64,000 bases of DNA from Siphonodentalium dalli (GCA_032622095.1 CP136062.1:4092001-4156000); one strand, 5' to 3'. Positions 46,250 through 58,352 are shown, numbered from the stretch's first letter. Made by a program: numbers and translations. Notes: a model not told the origin generated them from the letters alone.

Positions 46250-46590
46250 AAAATCCTACAATGTTATCGAGAATATATTAATGTAACATTAATTTTTGTA
46301 CAGTAATATCGTCATGTGACGGCGAAATATTAATGCATTTGTTGTATACATGTTCGTTCTGCAATGTTGTCACGGCTGTTCTGCGTTTTACCGTGTCTGT
46401 CCCATCGACGAAACAATTTGTTTCAAACTTGATTATAGATGAATAAAATGTTGCACGGATGTCGAGAATATATTATCTAACATTGTGTTTTGCCACTGCT
46501 GTCCCATCAGCGAATAAAAACATGTTTTAATCTTGATTATGGTCATTAAAATGTTACAATGATGTCGAGAATATATTAATCTAACAATTT
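46250..46590 (-). repeat. Satellite monomers in reverse orientation
   Basis: TGTCCCATCGACGAAAC, CTTGATTAT...GATGAATAAAATGTT and TGTCGAGAATATATTA are reverse complements of the monomers at 41-45 kb, about two diverged copies. They match the more diverged part of the array at 60.4-61.3 kb better than the 581-bp blocks. Confidence 0.86.
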
Positions 46591-46599
46591 ATGCCGAAA

Positions 46600-46745
46600 T
46601 ATCCAGGGGGGGGGCGGAAAAAAACTGCGGGACACAACGTACCGGGGGGGTACATAGGCGTAAACAAATTACACATAAATTTTGTCCTTATTCATTTACG
46701 GGGGGGGGGGGGGGGGGGGGGGGTTGTCGGAAAAAATTTGCATGT
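46600..46745. repeat. Two G-run / GGAAAAAA modules
   Basis: A G-run followed by CGGAAAAAAACTGCGGGACA occurs at 46605-46640. A 24-G run at 46700-46723 is followed by TTGTCGGAAAAAATTTGCAT. The same arrangement is seen elsewhere in the window. Confidence 0.6.
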
Positions 46746-47803
46746 AATTTTTTCCAAATATGTATTTTCAGACTCACAACTTAAATTTTCTCTAATTTGA
46801 TAGAATATGGATTAACCTTAATATCAAAATCATATATACATGAGTAGTACAATCCACATAAAATAATTTTGGATAAACACTGTCTTGGTTTACATGTGAT
46901 ATTGACCCCATTAACCCTCTTAATAATGCCGACTATGTCAGTGTCTACCAGTCGAATCCAGAATTCTACCCTGCGATCGCTCATCTGGCAAATTTTTACT
47001 GCAGAACTATCCCATGTATTAAACAATTTCTCCTCCAATGGTATCAGAAAACATAACTAGAGGTCAGATTCCATGGAATCAGATATACTTCCATGGTATC
47101 CCATCCAATCCCATGTGAGTGTTATGCGTATATGTGTGTTCCTCTTCATGCGAATGCATATTGGAGCTTAATGATCCGATGGTGGACTTGCATTGACATT
47201 TCTAAATAAGAAATATACTCCAAAGGTTTATGTCATGATGATTAATGACTGTCTAATGCATCATGGCCCTGACCAACTGAGTCACCATTCACCCAGCCAA
47301 TCAGTTCATTTGTATTCGTAGGGATACATTTTATGGCTAATTATAGCCGCTCCCCTGGACGCCCAAATCCTGTTCAACGGTCACGAAATTTGGTGTGTCT
47401 GATTGTAGAGTAATAGGCATGTATATATATCAAAAGGGTGCAAATCATATTAATGTAAAATGACTCCGTTATATCGCATTTAGTGGATAGTACTTTCAGT
47501 TTCGGATTCAGAATTGTTCGTTTTAATGGAAGAGGAAAGACCGCTTATTAATTAATTCAGAGCGTCATCGCCACACTATACTCATTAACGTCGTTGTAAT
47601 ATAGTTAACAGTAATCAAGAGATAACTATATCACAATCGATAATGTCATCTGAGTGCCTACCCGTCCGTTTTAAAACTAATGGTGTCCGTATATATACTA
47701 CCAAACACATGCATTGTTCAAAATATAAAACACTAGATTGAGTAGATTCGCGATTTTCCATTGTTTCGCGCTCCCCTCGGGCAGGTTAATTTCTTGGTAG
47801 AGC
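46746..47803. other. No gene recognised
   Basis: Short frames without motifs; no supported element borders. Confidence 0.45.
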
Positions 47804-47945
47804 AGTAAATCTTTGGGGGCGTATCTATGGTATATCGTTGTACCTGCTCGTGCATTAGCTTGCTCCTTGATAAACCCGTAAAATCTTGGAGGCGTACCTA
47901 CAGTATACCGACGTACATGCTCCTGCATTAAACTAGCTCCTTTAT
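47804..47945. repeat. Tandem duplication, ~72-bp unit, two diverged copies
   Basis: AGTAAATCTTTGGGGGCGTA... (47804) and CGTAAAATCTTGGAGGCGTA... (47876) align along their whole length, sharing TATACCG/TATATCG, GTAC(C/A)TGCTC and GCATTA..CTAGCTCCTT-like ends. Confidence 0.75.
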
Positions 47946-48015
47946 TAGCACGTTTGGATTTGGGGCTAAAATTAGGTTAGTGATAGACTACTCAAGTATA
48001 AATATTTATATTATA

Positions 48016-48423
48016 CTAGCAGGGTGACCCGACTTCGTCCGGACTGTTTTCGCTATTGACCATTTTGAAGGTCAAGGTCAGGTCGGGGTCTCAATTTGAC
48101 CCGTGTAAAACATTCCCACGACAAAATTACCCTTGGTATCAATTTCATCAAAATCCCGTCGAAAGGCGCGATTTGACCTTGAATTGACCATTTTAAAACA
48201 AACGTACCCATAGGTATCAAATTTCGTGGAAATCCATCCATTTTACACGATTTGACATTGAATTTACCATTTTTAAAGTCATGGCCAGGTCGGAGTCAAA
48301 AACACTCCCCGGACAAAAGTAACCCTTGATATAAAATTTTGTCGAAATCCGTCCGGCAGTTTTCCCGGCCATACCTAACAGACAAACAAACAAACAGACA
48401 GCAGTCCCAAAATATATAGTAGA
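48016..48423 (-). mobile_element. Non-autonomous Helitron, 408 bp, complete ends
   Basis: On the minus strand it starts TCTACTATATATTTTGGGAC after an A (complement of 48424). It ends with a hairpin CCGGACGAAGTCGGG, then TCACCCTGCTAG before a T (complement of 48015). The internal part has GTCAAGGTCA motifs. It belongs to the same family as 5661-6295 and 51698-54240. Confidence 0.88.
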
Positions 48424-49454
48424 TAACGTTGTCACGAGTGAACCGATCCATCCGGTCGGCGGGTGTTAATTTCGGCGTTTTAGCGTACATTCATAGCGAA
48501 TTCGGCAGCAGCGTATGGGGTAATTTATTCACTGCCGCTGCAGCTAGCGACTAGTCCGATCGCCCATGGATGCATATGGGTATTCACTTCATGATATAAT
48601 GTCCATTTCCGTTAGGGCCCGACGAAGCTTCGAGATTCGATTCGATTTCGAATCTTACGTTTCGATTCGATTCGATTCGAAAGCGGTCGGGTGATTCAGG
48701 ATATTTCGAATCGTTATATACAAGTCTTTTATCACCGGATATAGACTGCATTATCTATAAAAATGTGTTCATTATATCCCTAATACTTAACCCGAGTGTG
48801 TTTCCGCGACCATCTCACGGCGAATCACGTCGTTTCGAGTTGATGAGTACCACGCATTTAAATTGGCGGAGGCGACAGAAAACACATCGAGAAACGAAGA
48901 AAAAGGTAATAAACTAGGATATGACGTATTTCAAAGTATTTTGGCAGCTACGAGCATATTTTACACCATTTTTAAAACAAGCTCATACCTCATGTGTGTC
49001 CAAATTCACATGTGTTTGCTCTAAAATTCTGACCAAAAGTCGTCAGTCGGAGGATTTTCCACGACGTGTTTAATGGTGTATTCCACGAACATTTTCTATT
49101 TTCATGCTTTTAATCTGCTTGGACCAAAAATATTGTTACTAAATTATGTTTATTGAAAGAAAGCACATTTAGTCGTCAATATATTGAACCCTGTTTAAAA
49201 AAAAATGTATTTTTCCTTGTGAATCGTAGCTTTTTCATTAGTGATGAGTGTCCACACACCACAATTCAGTGATGAGTTACCATGAACTTGTTCAGAATAG
49301 ATTGAATAAATAGAGGATACAAAACGAGTCAAAGGGCTTACAGCGAAATTTACAAAAGAAGATCAGCAAATTGGGTCTGAACCGTTCATATAGGCAAGGT
49401 GCAGGTCTAATTTACTGGAATTTCGCTCTAAACTGAGTCGACTTGAAGATTATA
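48424..49454. other. No gene; possible hAT-type end
   Basis: TAGGGCCCGACGAAGCTTCG followed by repeated TTCGATTCGA motifs (48613-48690) looks like a hAT terminus with subterminal repeats, but no opposite end or 8-bp duplication was found. The rest is AT-rich. Confidence 0.35.
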
Positions 49455-51590
49455 ATTATATTGCTGTATGGCCAAGGCAAACCGCCAAAGTACGGTAGTG
49501 TTCATTTGGGGTAATAAATTAAATTGTGTACCCTAGATGTAAAACATGTGGTTTAAAAAGTTATATATATATGCTACTGGTGCTATATACTGGTAACTCT
49601 CTCTTTTGTTTTGGTGATAACGGTACCCAGGTTCTGAAAATTGTGATAAAGGCACCCAGGCTGTGAAAAATCGTAATAAGCTACCCAGGTTCATCGAATC
49701 TCAAATTAAACGAGATTTAAATATCTTTGCTTGAAATTCGTTTGATTTTATGCTGTCGCTTTCAGTTTTAAATTGTTTGAACTGCTATAAATCTAAAGAA
49801 TTTAGTCAACTAATGTATCCTTTGATATGTTTTCCTGCAGTGTAACACAAAATTGCCCCGTCGAACGCAGATGAACCTGGGTACCTTTATCACAAAAACC
49901 GATACTTTACTTTAAACATATTTTATTTGTATATCGAATAATACAAAAGAGATTGGGGACAAGTTACAAAACTTACTAACAAAAACCGACGAGACTGACC
50001 AATTCGGCGCTAGTAATGGTCGTTGATCACCATTTTGTAATGAGTGTAATGACCGTAATAAATGTTTGACCATAAAATAACACGAAATAATGTCACCAAA
50101 ATATTCTTACGCAGGATTTGTGATTTTATTTTTCAGATGAAATGCCCGAGAACAAGTCAGTTGTGTTGTGTAGCACCTGTGGCAAGTAGTTTGGTTCGAA
50201 GTCAGGCCTCGGTGCCCATACACGTGGCTACAGGAAAGAGGATTTAAAGTTTCTGGTTGTTTTTATATTTAATAAAAAGAGAATCTTGTAACATTTTTTT
50301 ATTGTTTTGTTAATTGGTCACACCATCATAGTTTGTTTTACACGAATAATAATATACTGGGTACTATATCTGCAGGAAGTAATCCGTGTTGTTGGAGTCA
50401 TATCCTGCAATAATCATTACCCGACCCCGCGTCTTCTGAATCTATGGCTTCCTCGACCAAATTGTAGACAGTTCCGCGCTTGGTGCAGTACGAAAAGCTC
50501 CTATATATAAAAGGGATTAACTTGGGGACAAATTGCCAAAAAATTTGAAAATAAGAGTAACTCAAACACTAATTATGCGAATATGCAGCTTAGATGTAAA
50601 TTGAAAACGGGCTAATAATTAAGATATTATTGTTACACGGACTAGGTATCTATCAGAGAAATGTTTACTGGTTTGTTGAGGTATAATTATGATAGTGCAT
50701 GGGGTAGGTGTCATGCATTTAGTGAAACCCGAAAGGTATGATACTTACCTCGCTGGCAGTTAGGCCTACCTCAATAACGAAGTCCACGACACCACACGTC
50801 AAATAATCCTCAAATTTAGAAACGTGTAGACGCTTATACATGCAGTGTATTGTGAATAAACTGATCTGACCACAAATTAGCCCGAGGAAACTTTAAAGCA
50901 GCCCCTATGATTTTAGCTATCTTGGGAATGCCGTTTCGACGAGATGTGATTGATAGGACCATAGTCCCAAAATTATGACATTACAAGACAGAATAACGCC
51001 CTATCGGTGCCAATGCAGCGAAATTTTTGAACTGCTGCCATTGTGTTCTATATATTACACGTTTTGGGAAATTTGATAACATAATTGACAATGGCTAGTA
51101 TTATTTTGTTGCCATTAATCGATTCTGATAACTAAAGCGTATTTTGAAGAAATGTTGTTATTATTGTATCTTGATGATATGGGGACCCCTTGATCGGATT
51201 AATCACCTTTAAATGCGTTAATCAAGTGTGCGTTTTGACACACACGAGGTATCTGATCTGCGTGTTTGAATACTATTGTAGCATATGTCCGTAGCTGCCA
51301 AAATGCTCTGTAATATGTCATATCCTATTTGATAGCATTTTTGTTCGTTTCGCGTTGTGTTTTCTGTCGCCTCCGCCATTATTTCGTGTTATTAATTTGT
51401 CCAACATTTCATATACGGTCAATGCACTCATTGCAAAATGGTGATCAACGACCATTATTGGCACAAGTAGCACAATTATATGTAATTTAACCACATGTTT
51501 ACATCTGGGGTACACAGTTTAATTTATTACCCCAATTGAACAGTACCGTAGTTCTGCGGTTTGCTTGGCCAATACAGCAATCTATGCATT
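49455..51590. mobile_element. Inverted-repeat element, ~2.1 kb, with a zinc-finger exon relic
   Basis: The outer arms of about 95 bp (49453-49555 and 51485-51586) are reverse complements, sharing ATTGCTGTAT.GGCCAA, CAAACCGC, TACGGTA, GGGGTAATAAATTAAA and TGTAAA-CATGTGGTTA-like blocks. An inner pair (49985-50095 and 51375-51470) is also inverted, with GGTCGTTGATCACCATTTTG and ATAACACGAAATAA. The element is a large foldback, or the product of an inverted duplication. Its exact end and target duplication were not fixed. The only coding remnant is at 50142-50250. Confidence 0.75.
50142..50250 (+). pseudogene. C2H2-like zinc finger relic with an in-frame stop
   Basis: After a TTATTTTTCAG acceptor-like site the frame reads MPENKSVVLCSTCGK. 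A TAG (50187-50189) follows, then FGSKSGLGAHTRGYRKED. The CxxCGKxFxxxxGLxxHTR pattern is a C2H2 finger start like those in host factors and in the N-terminal regions of some R2/NeSL-type retrotransposons. The stop falls between the Cys pair and the His, so the finger cannot be made from this frame. It was probably a single exon of a captured or decayed gene. Confidence 0.5.
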
Positions 51591-51697
51591 GCGTTCGAAA
51601 CGGAGCTAGGTTCCATCCGCGGGGAGATGGGGAACCCGGAGGAAGGGGAAGGTGGAGAGACAATTTTTTGGCGTATAAATAGATAATATATATTATA

Positions 51698-52494
51698 CTA
51701 GAAGGTGACCCGTCTTCGTCCGGGCTTTGACCTTGAATTGACCATTTTGAAGGTCAAGGTCAGGTGGGGTCAAACACCAACACCCCAAAAATGGTGGAAA
51801 TCGGCCCAGCGGATACCAGGAAATCGGCCCAGCGGATACCGAGATACCCTATGCATCAAATTTCGTCCGTAAAAATCCGCCAGTTTAACCCGATTTGATT
51901 TCCACTCAAGTATATAAACGCGCCTCATATACACACGCTCATTAATTATCAAGTTTCAACGTAAAGATAAATTACCATCGGTGCCCGAGATATCGCCAAG
52001 ACGTCTGAAACAGTCAAATGCATCGGCCGGTTAAGCGTTAACGTGATCTAACGTTATGACCTCTAACGACGTCATAGAAGTTACGCATTGTTTTTATCCT
52101 GATGGAAGATAGTACCACTTCTTCTTGATAATTGAGGCAGATAACTAAAACGGATACATAGGCATTATATATCGTTGGAAAGAGGAAACACGAAAGATTC
52201 TCACAGTGTCATTATTATGACTGGCATTTTATTATTCGCGCTGTTTCGAATCGATTTGTAAGCACCGAACTCAAATGAAAGTCTCGTAACACAGCGTAAA
52301 AACAGATTTGACCTCGGCACGTGAAAAGGTGACCTCGGATCTGAAAATCAATAGGCCTATGTCACCCCCCGGCCGAAATTACCCCCAAATACCAAGTTTC
52401 ATCGAAATCGGGTCGGCCGTTTTCGAGTTCATCGATTACACACACACACACACACCCTAACACACACACAAACAGATCTTCCAAAATATATAAG
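51698..52494 (-). mobile_element. Helitron copy 1 of a head-to-tail series
   Basis: Begins (plus coordinates) with CTAG at 51698 after an A, then GAAGGTGACCCGTCTTCGTC, the complement of the 3' hairpin. It ends in CAGATCTTCCAAAATATATA, the complement of the 5' end. GTCAAGGTCAGGTGGGGTCA motifs and a (CA)n stretch lie inside. The last bases of the 5' end are missing at the junction with the next copy. Confidence 0.82.
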
Positions 52495-53339
52495 GTGACC
52501 CGACTTCGTCCGGACTTTGACCTTGAATTGTCCATTTTGAAGGTCAAGGTCAGGTGGGGTCACGATTTGACCCGTCCAAAACACTGCCCGGACAAAAGTA
52601 CCCGACAAACGTGCCCGTCGAAATCCATCCGGTTTTACCCGATTTGACCTCGAATTGATAATTTTGAAGGTCGAGGTCAGTTCAGGGTCACGACTCGACC
52701 CGTCCAAAACACTCAGTGGACAATATTAACCCCACGTATCAAATTTCGTCGAAATCCCATCAAAATTCGCGATTTGATCTTGAATTGACCCGATTCCAAG
52801 GTCAAGGTCACGTCGCACGGCAAACGAATAGGCTTATGAGAATCCCCATACGAAAGTATCCATAGTCACTAAGTTTCATCGAAATCCCGTGATATTCGGG
52901 CGTTTGACATTGAAATGACCCGATTTCAAGGTCAAGGTCAAGTCGCACGTGCAGATTAATAGCCTATGCCACTCCCCGGCCGAAAGTACCCTCACATACC
53001 AAGTTTCATCGAAATCCCGTGATATTCGGGCATTTGACCTTGAAATCACCCGATTTCAAGGTCAAGGTCACGTCGCACGTGCAAATTAATAGGCCCGTGC
53101 CCGTCCCCGGCCGAAAGTACCCCCACATACGAAGTTTCATCGAAATCGAAATGACCCGATTTCAAGGTCAAGGTCACGTTGCACGGACAAATTAATAGGC
53201 ACATGCCACCCCCCGGCCGAAAATACCCCCACATGCCAAGTTTCATCGAAATCGGCTCGGCCGTTTTCGAGCTAATCGCGAACACACAGACAGACACACA
53301 CACACACACACAGACAGATCTTCCAAAATATATAATAGA
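52495..53339 (-). mobile_element. Helitron copy 2 of a head-to-tail series
   Basis: Starts AGGTGACCCGACTTCGTCCG directly after copy 1. A 10-bp deletion relative to an ideal CTAG/TCTAT junction accounts for the missing end bases. It contains four diverged internal repeats with GGTCAAGGTCA and AAGTTTCATCGAAATC, and ends at TATAATAGA (53331-53339), the complement of the 5' TCTATTATA terminus. Confidence 0.85.
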
Positions 53340-54240
53340 CTAGCCGATGAGCCCGACGTTGTCCGGGCTATTCAAAAACCAAATTTCAAGTCGATAGCTC
53401 TACCCGTTTCCGAGATCTGGTCTGCGCATGCGCGAAGCTGGCGTCACGGGCTCGGCGACCCGATAAAATTCGTATCCGGGGCAAGATACATTCACATAGC
53501 AAATTTCAAGTCGATAGCTCCACCCGTTTCCGAGATCTGGTCTGTGCATGCGCGAAGCTGGCGTCGCACGGGCTCGGCGACCCGATAAAATTCGTATCCG
53601 GGGCAAGATACATTCACATACCAAATTTCAAGTCGATAGCTCTACCCGTTTCCGAGATCTGGTCTGCGCATGCGCGAAGCTGGCGTCACACGGGCTCGGC
53701 GACCCGATAAAATTCGTATCCGGGGCAAGATACATTCACATAGCAAATTTCAAGTCGATAGCTCCACCCGTTTCCGAGATCTGGTCTGTGCATGCGCGAA
53801 GCTGGCGTCGCACGGGCTCGGCGACCCGATAAAATTCGTATCCGGGGCAAGATACATTCACATAGCAAATTTCAAGTCGATAGCTCCACCCGTTTTATGA
53901 GATCTCGTCTGCGCATGCGTGAAGCGGGCGCCACACGGGCTCGCCAATACGACAAGGTCGACCGCCTGGTCAAAAACGCATGCGCGAAGCTGGCGTCGCA
54001 CGGGCTCGGCGACCCGATACAATTCGTATCAGGGGCAAGATACATTCACATAGCAAATTTCAAGTCGATAGCTCCACCCGTTTCCGAGATCTGGTCTGCG
54101 CATGCGCGAAGCTGGCGTCGCACGGGCTCGGCGACCCGATAAAATTCGTATCAGGGGCAAGATACATTCACATACCAAATTTCAAGTCGATAGCTCCACC
54201 TGTTTCCGAGATCTGGTCTGCGCATGCGCGAATCTGGCGT
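53340..54240 (-). mobile_element. Helitron copy 3 with an amplified 122-bp internal unit
   Basis: CTAG (53340-53343) follows the 5' end of copy 2 without any base between. Then CCGATGAGCCCGACGTTGTC and CGGGC form the complement of the 3' hairpin. The body consists of about seven 122-bp units. The 5' part is lost where the 54.2 kb tandem unit begins. Confidence 0.82.
53400..54235. repeat. 122-bp minisatellite, about seven units
   Basis: CGAGATCTGGTCTGCGCATG recurs near 53411, 53531, 53653, 53775, 54085 and 54207, with a variant at 53898, so steps are 120-123 bp plus one longer 187-bp step. Each unit has GCGCGAAGCTGGCGTC, GGCTCGGCGACCCGATAAAA and TTTCAAGTCGATAGCTC. Because 122 is not a multiple of 3, open frames on both strands repeat in shifted form; they are not proteins. 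Confidence 0.93.
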
Positions 54241-55211
54241 CCAAAGGTTTAGGTTGAAATAATGGAGCCTTTTTCAAAAAGTGAAAACAAATTGAACGAC
54301 TTTTCTGGAACAGATCGATTTGGATCCGTTTTGGACTCTGGATTCCACAAAAGTCATCTCCGTTTCGTGTGTAGCATAATATGAATCTTCGTCGGAGATA
54401 TGATGTAAAGCACATGGGCCCAACTTGCGAAATTTGAGGGCCCGTAACTTTTGCATTTCTTCTCTGATTTCAAAAATATTTTCTGGTGTAGGTTCTTTTC
54501 GTTCAGGGAATCCATCTACTTAAATACTTAAATAGATGAATGTCAATCAACATTTTTTTTTATTTTGCCCCCACCCCAGCGTCAATAAAACTGACAACGG
54601 TCAACACGACTATGATACCCAAATGCAATTATCTGGAATGATACGAGAGGACAGCATAGTAAATCAAATAGAGGTTTGCCTATATATAGGCGGTAACTCC
54701 GCAGGGAAAGCGCGGACACAAGTGTTGATGCCCGTGGGCAGTGGTGCATATCGAGGTGTCCATATGGTCCAAATTTGGATGCCCTGCTCCTCATAATTTC
54801 CGAGATAGTAAAATGACATTTTTTCAGATAAAGGAAGATAAGTCTGCGAGGAAAGCGCGGACAATATTCGTTATGCGACTTAGGCATACAACTCAATTTC
54901 CTCAACATACTTACCAACTTTTAGTTTTCTACTGCTCATACTTTCCGAAATAAAGTGATTATAAAAGTGTGCAGTATTTTAATAATAATAATAATAATAA
55001 TAATAATAGTGAAAAATATTTTTTTTTTAAATTTCATTCCGTGGCGAAGCGTTGGGCCGAACTCATGATATCTTCATTTTCTGTATCCCTTAGATGCCTA
55101 CATTCCCTCGATTTCACGGTCCTCCTCACATTAGTTTCTGAGTATTTTCAATTAAACAGAAAACGGCCCCAATAGAAAAACAATATACTTCCTTGGTTAC
55201 ACCATGGAAGT
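54241..55211. repeat. Diverged partial copy of the 1.73 kb tandem unit
   Basis: Collinear with the right half of the units at 55212 and 58353, sharing AGCACATGGGCCCAA, TTTGAGGGCCCGTAACT, CCCCCACCCCAGCGTCAA, GGTCAACACGACTATGA and the ending TTCCTTGGTTACACCATGGA. It has an (AAT)n tract at 54981-55008. The frames at 54536-54953 and on the minus strand show no domain. Confidence 0.8.
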
Positions 55212-56940
55212 ATAATAATAGGATCAATCATGAGTGGAAAGAATAGCAGTTTATGGACGGAAAATATGAAGTATGGTGATTATATGTTGTCCTAATATGT
55301 GTAGGTTGATCTCAAGTGTTTGGACGTGACCCCACCCCTGCCTCGAAATTGGGTGACGGGATTGGGAAAACATCAACCCCTGGCACAAAATGCTAAGTTT
55401 GAGGCCCCGTAACTTCGTTAGTTTCCATCGGATTTAAAAGTTGTTTCCAGTTTTGTGATTTGCGGCTGACATGGATTGCATAGTATAAATTTCATCTTAT
55501 TTGGAGACGGATAACACTTTGATTATTGGAAAGCATATGGGCCCAAATTCAAACTTGGACGGCCAAAATCTCCGCCATTTCCCAACATATTTACGATCTG
55601 TTTTCAGCTTCGAGATCGGCTGATGTTGCAGATGTTATATTCTAAGTTTCATCTGATTCGGAAAAGAATTAAAAATTGGTACCACTGACCACCCCTCCCC
55701 AGACACACAATACCGAACCGACACTGGCAAAATTTGGCCCACCGCGTGCCGTCTTCAGTCCGTACGCATTTTCGTATCAGATGACATCCTATGTTCGATA
55801 TCTTCGGAGGAGATGTGTTATCAAGCACATGGGCCCAAAATTGCAAAGTTTGAGGGCCCGCGATTCTTTTAGTTTTCGATGGATTTTCGAAATTCTTCCA
55901 GTTTCTAGATCGGCTGATGTTGCAGATGTTATATTCCAAGTTTCATCTGATTCCGAGAATAATTAAAATTTGGTACCACGGACCACCCCTCCCCAGACCC
56001 ACAATAATGAACCGACACTGGCAAAATTTGGCCAGCCGCGTGCCCTCTTCCGTCCGCACACGTTGGCGTATCAGTTGACATCCAAACTTCGACATCTTCG
56101 GAGGAGATGTGGTCACAAGCACATGGGCCCAAATTGCAAACTTTGAGGGCCCGTAACTCTTGCATTTCTTCTCGGATTTCAAAAATACTTTCCAGTATGG
56201 GTTTGTTTTCGTTCAGGGAATCAACATACTTAAATAGAGGAATGTCAATCAAAACCTTTTTTTTTTCGAAAATTTTGCCCCCACCCCAGCGTCAAAATAT
56301 ATGGCCGACCCTGTTCAATTTTCTTTTTCAGACTAAACTGACAATGGTCAACACGACTATGAAATCCAAATGCAGTTATCTCTAATGATACGAGAGTACA
56401 GCATAGTAAATGAAATAGAGGTTTGCCTATTTATGGGCGGTAACTCCTCAGGAAAAGCGCGGACACAAGTTTTGATGCCCGTGGGCAGTAGGGCATATCG
56501 AGGTGTGCATACGGTCTAATTTTCGATGCTCTGCTCCTTATAATTTCCGAGATAATAAAATGAAATGTTTTCAGATAAAGGGAGATAACTCCTCGGGAAA
56601 AATGCGGACACTATGCTTTATGCGACCTGGGCATACAACTATTTGACCCCAACATACGTACCAAGTTTTAGTGTGCTACTCCTTATACTTTTCGAGTAAT
56701 AAGGGTTGCAAAAGTGTCAAGTATAATAATAATAATAATGAAAAATAATCGAAAAAGGGCCATAACTCCGTCAAGAAACATTGGACCGACATGCGGATAC
56801 CTTTATTTTTAGTAGACCTCAGATGCCTACATATTCGCTACAGGTTTTGTGTTTCTACTGCAATTACTTTCTGAATATTTCCAAATAAACGGAAAACGGC
56901 GCCAGTACAAAAACAATATACTTCCTTGGTTACACCATAG
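55212..56940. repeat. 1.73 kb tandem unit, copy 1
   Basis: Starts near TAATAGGATCAATCATGAGT and ends TTCCTTGGTTACACCAT. It is about 99% identical by eye to 58353-60080. Internally a block of about 298 bp (GATCGGCTGATGTTGCAGAT, CACCCCTCCCCAGAC, GACACTGGCAAAATTTGGCC, GGAGGAGATGTG) is present twice (55613, 55911). It does not code for a recognisable protein. Confidence 0.93.
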
Positions 56941-58352
56941 ATAATTTTAAAGTACCGTGTTTAATGTACGCTGACGATCTCGTATTAACTTCGGAGTCAC
57001 AAGACGGCTTGCAAAAAATGTTGACTCAACTGAACAGTTTTTGTACGCGGTGGAAACTAACTGTGAACAAAAATAAGACCAAAATATTGATTTTTAACAA
57101 AAGTGGAAAAAAACTAAAACACAATCCTTTTCAAATTGGTACTCATACGTTGGAAACGACACAACAATATACATATCTTGGGTTGAAACTAGCGGCGTCT
57201 GGCACTTTCTCACATGCATTAAACGATTTAAAGATTAGAGCATCGAGAGCTCATTTTTCACTACAAAGAACATGTGACGACTCGGCACCCATTGATGTCA
57301 CGTGCAAACTTTTTGATTATTGTGTAAAACCGATATTGACTTATGGATCTGAAATATGGGGTGACTATTCAGAAAGCCGCAAGGAAAATCCCATCGAAAA
57401 ATTCCACACACAATTTTGTAAACGAATTTTGGGATTATTTAGAAACACATCTAATATGGCTGTACTAGCCGAAATGGGTAGATTTCCGATCTATATCAAT
57501 GTATTAAGGAACATGATAGTCTATTGGCTTCGAGCTAACACTTTGTGTGATAAACGATTGGTGTATAAATGTTTAAAATTGATTTCTTGTGATGCAGATA
57601 ATGAGTGGTTACAGTGTATTAAAAATAACTTATATAAATATGGATTTGGGTACGTGTGGGAATCACCAAAATCAGTCAACATAGATACTTTTGGGGAGAA
57701 ATTTCAATCCCGATTAAAAGACCATTTCCGACAAGCATGGAGGCACCTTGATATAAAAGGTGCATGTGCAGAAAATAGTAAATTAGAATTTATGGGAAAA
57801 ATCAAAACAGATTTTGAAACAAGGGCTTCTTATTTAACAACGTTATCTCGAAATGAAAGACGTCCAATATCGAAACTTGTTACAAGCTCGCACAAGCTAG
57901 AAATAGAAATAGGCAGACATGTGAAACCTAATCCAATCCCCGTAGAGGAACGAACTTGCAAACAATGTAGTCATAATATGCCCGCTAAAGATAAACCTAT
58001 CGAAGATGAGTCTCACTTTTTATTACACTGCCCGAAGTACCACAATCCTAGGCAAGTCTTTAGCAGTTACGCGAAGAATGTGATATCAAATTACGATGTG
58101 TTAGACGAGCGCGAAAAGCTTCAAGAAATATTCAAATCTAATGATAAACAACTGAGCAGAGCTCTGAGTAAATATTTAATTGAAGCCGAAATATTACGAC
58201 AATAACACTGTAATCACTCAGCACAAATATTCTAGTCATATATTTTATTTGCATGTTTATGTATATATTTTTTTGTTTTTTTTGCTTTCTTTGCCATATC
58301 CTGTATCCGTATAGCGATTGCGCAATAAAGTATCTATCTATCTATCTATCTA
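56941..58352 (+). mobile_element. 5'-truncated LINE (non-LTR retrotransposon) with TATC-repeat tail
   Basis: The insertion starts inside the reverse transcriptase, shortly before the YADD motif. It ends with a 3' UTR, an AATAAA signal (58324-58329) and a short (TATC)n tail (58331-58352). It separates two almost identical 1.73 kb units, so its borders are sharply defined. Heavy 5' truncation and a microsatellite tail are usual for CR1/L2/RTE-like LINEs. Confidence 0.93.
56949..58205 (+). pseudogene. LINE ORF2 C-terminal part: RT from YADD motif to CCHC-like end
   Basis: A continuous frame of about 418 codons begins KVPCLMYADDLVLTS, which holds the catalytic Asp pair of reverse transcriptase. 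It continues with KLTVNKNKTKILIF and TYLGLKL (RT motifs following the active site), then the thumb region with a GSEIWGDY phrase. Near the end is a C-x2-C-x15-H-x4-C arrangement (CKQCSHNMPA...ESHFLLHC), a zinc-binding motif at the C-terminus of many LINEs. The stop is TAA at 58203. The upstream domains are gone by truncation, so the fragment is dead despite a clean frame. It is clearly different in sequence from the LINE at 37.9-40.8 kb. Confidence 0.93.

Noticed and set aside
48613-48690. hAT element starting TAGGGCCCGACGAAGC
   Set aside because: No opposite inverted end or 8-bp duplication was found within the window; kept only as a note.
53400-54415. Long repetitive frames on both strands (MREAGVARARRPDKIR...-like)
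   Set aside because: They follow the 122-bp minisatellite in shifted frames on both strands; no protein family is matched.
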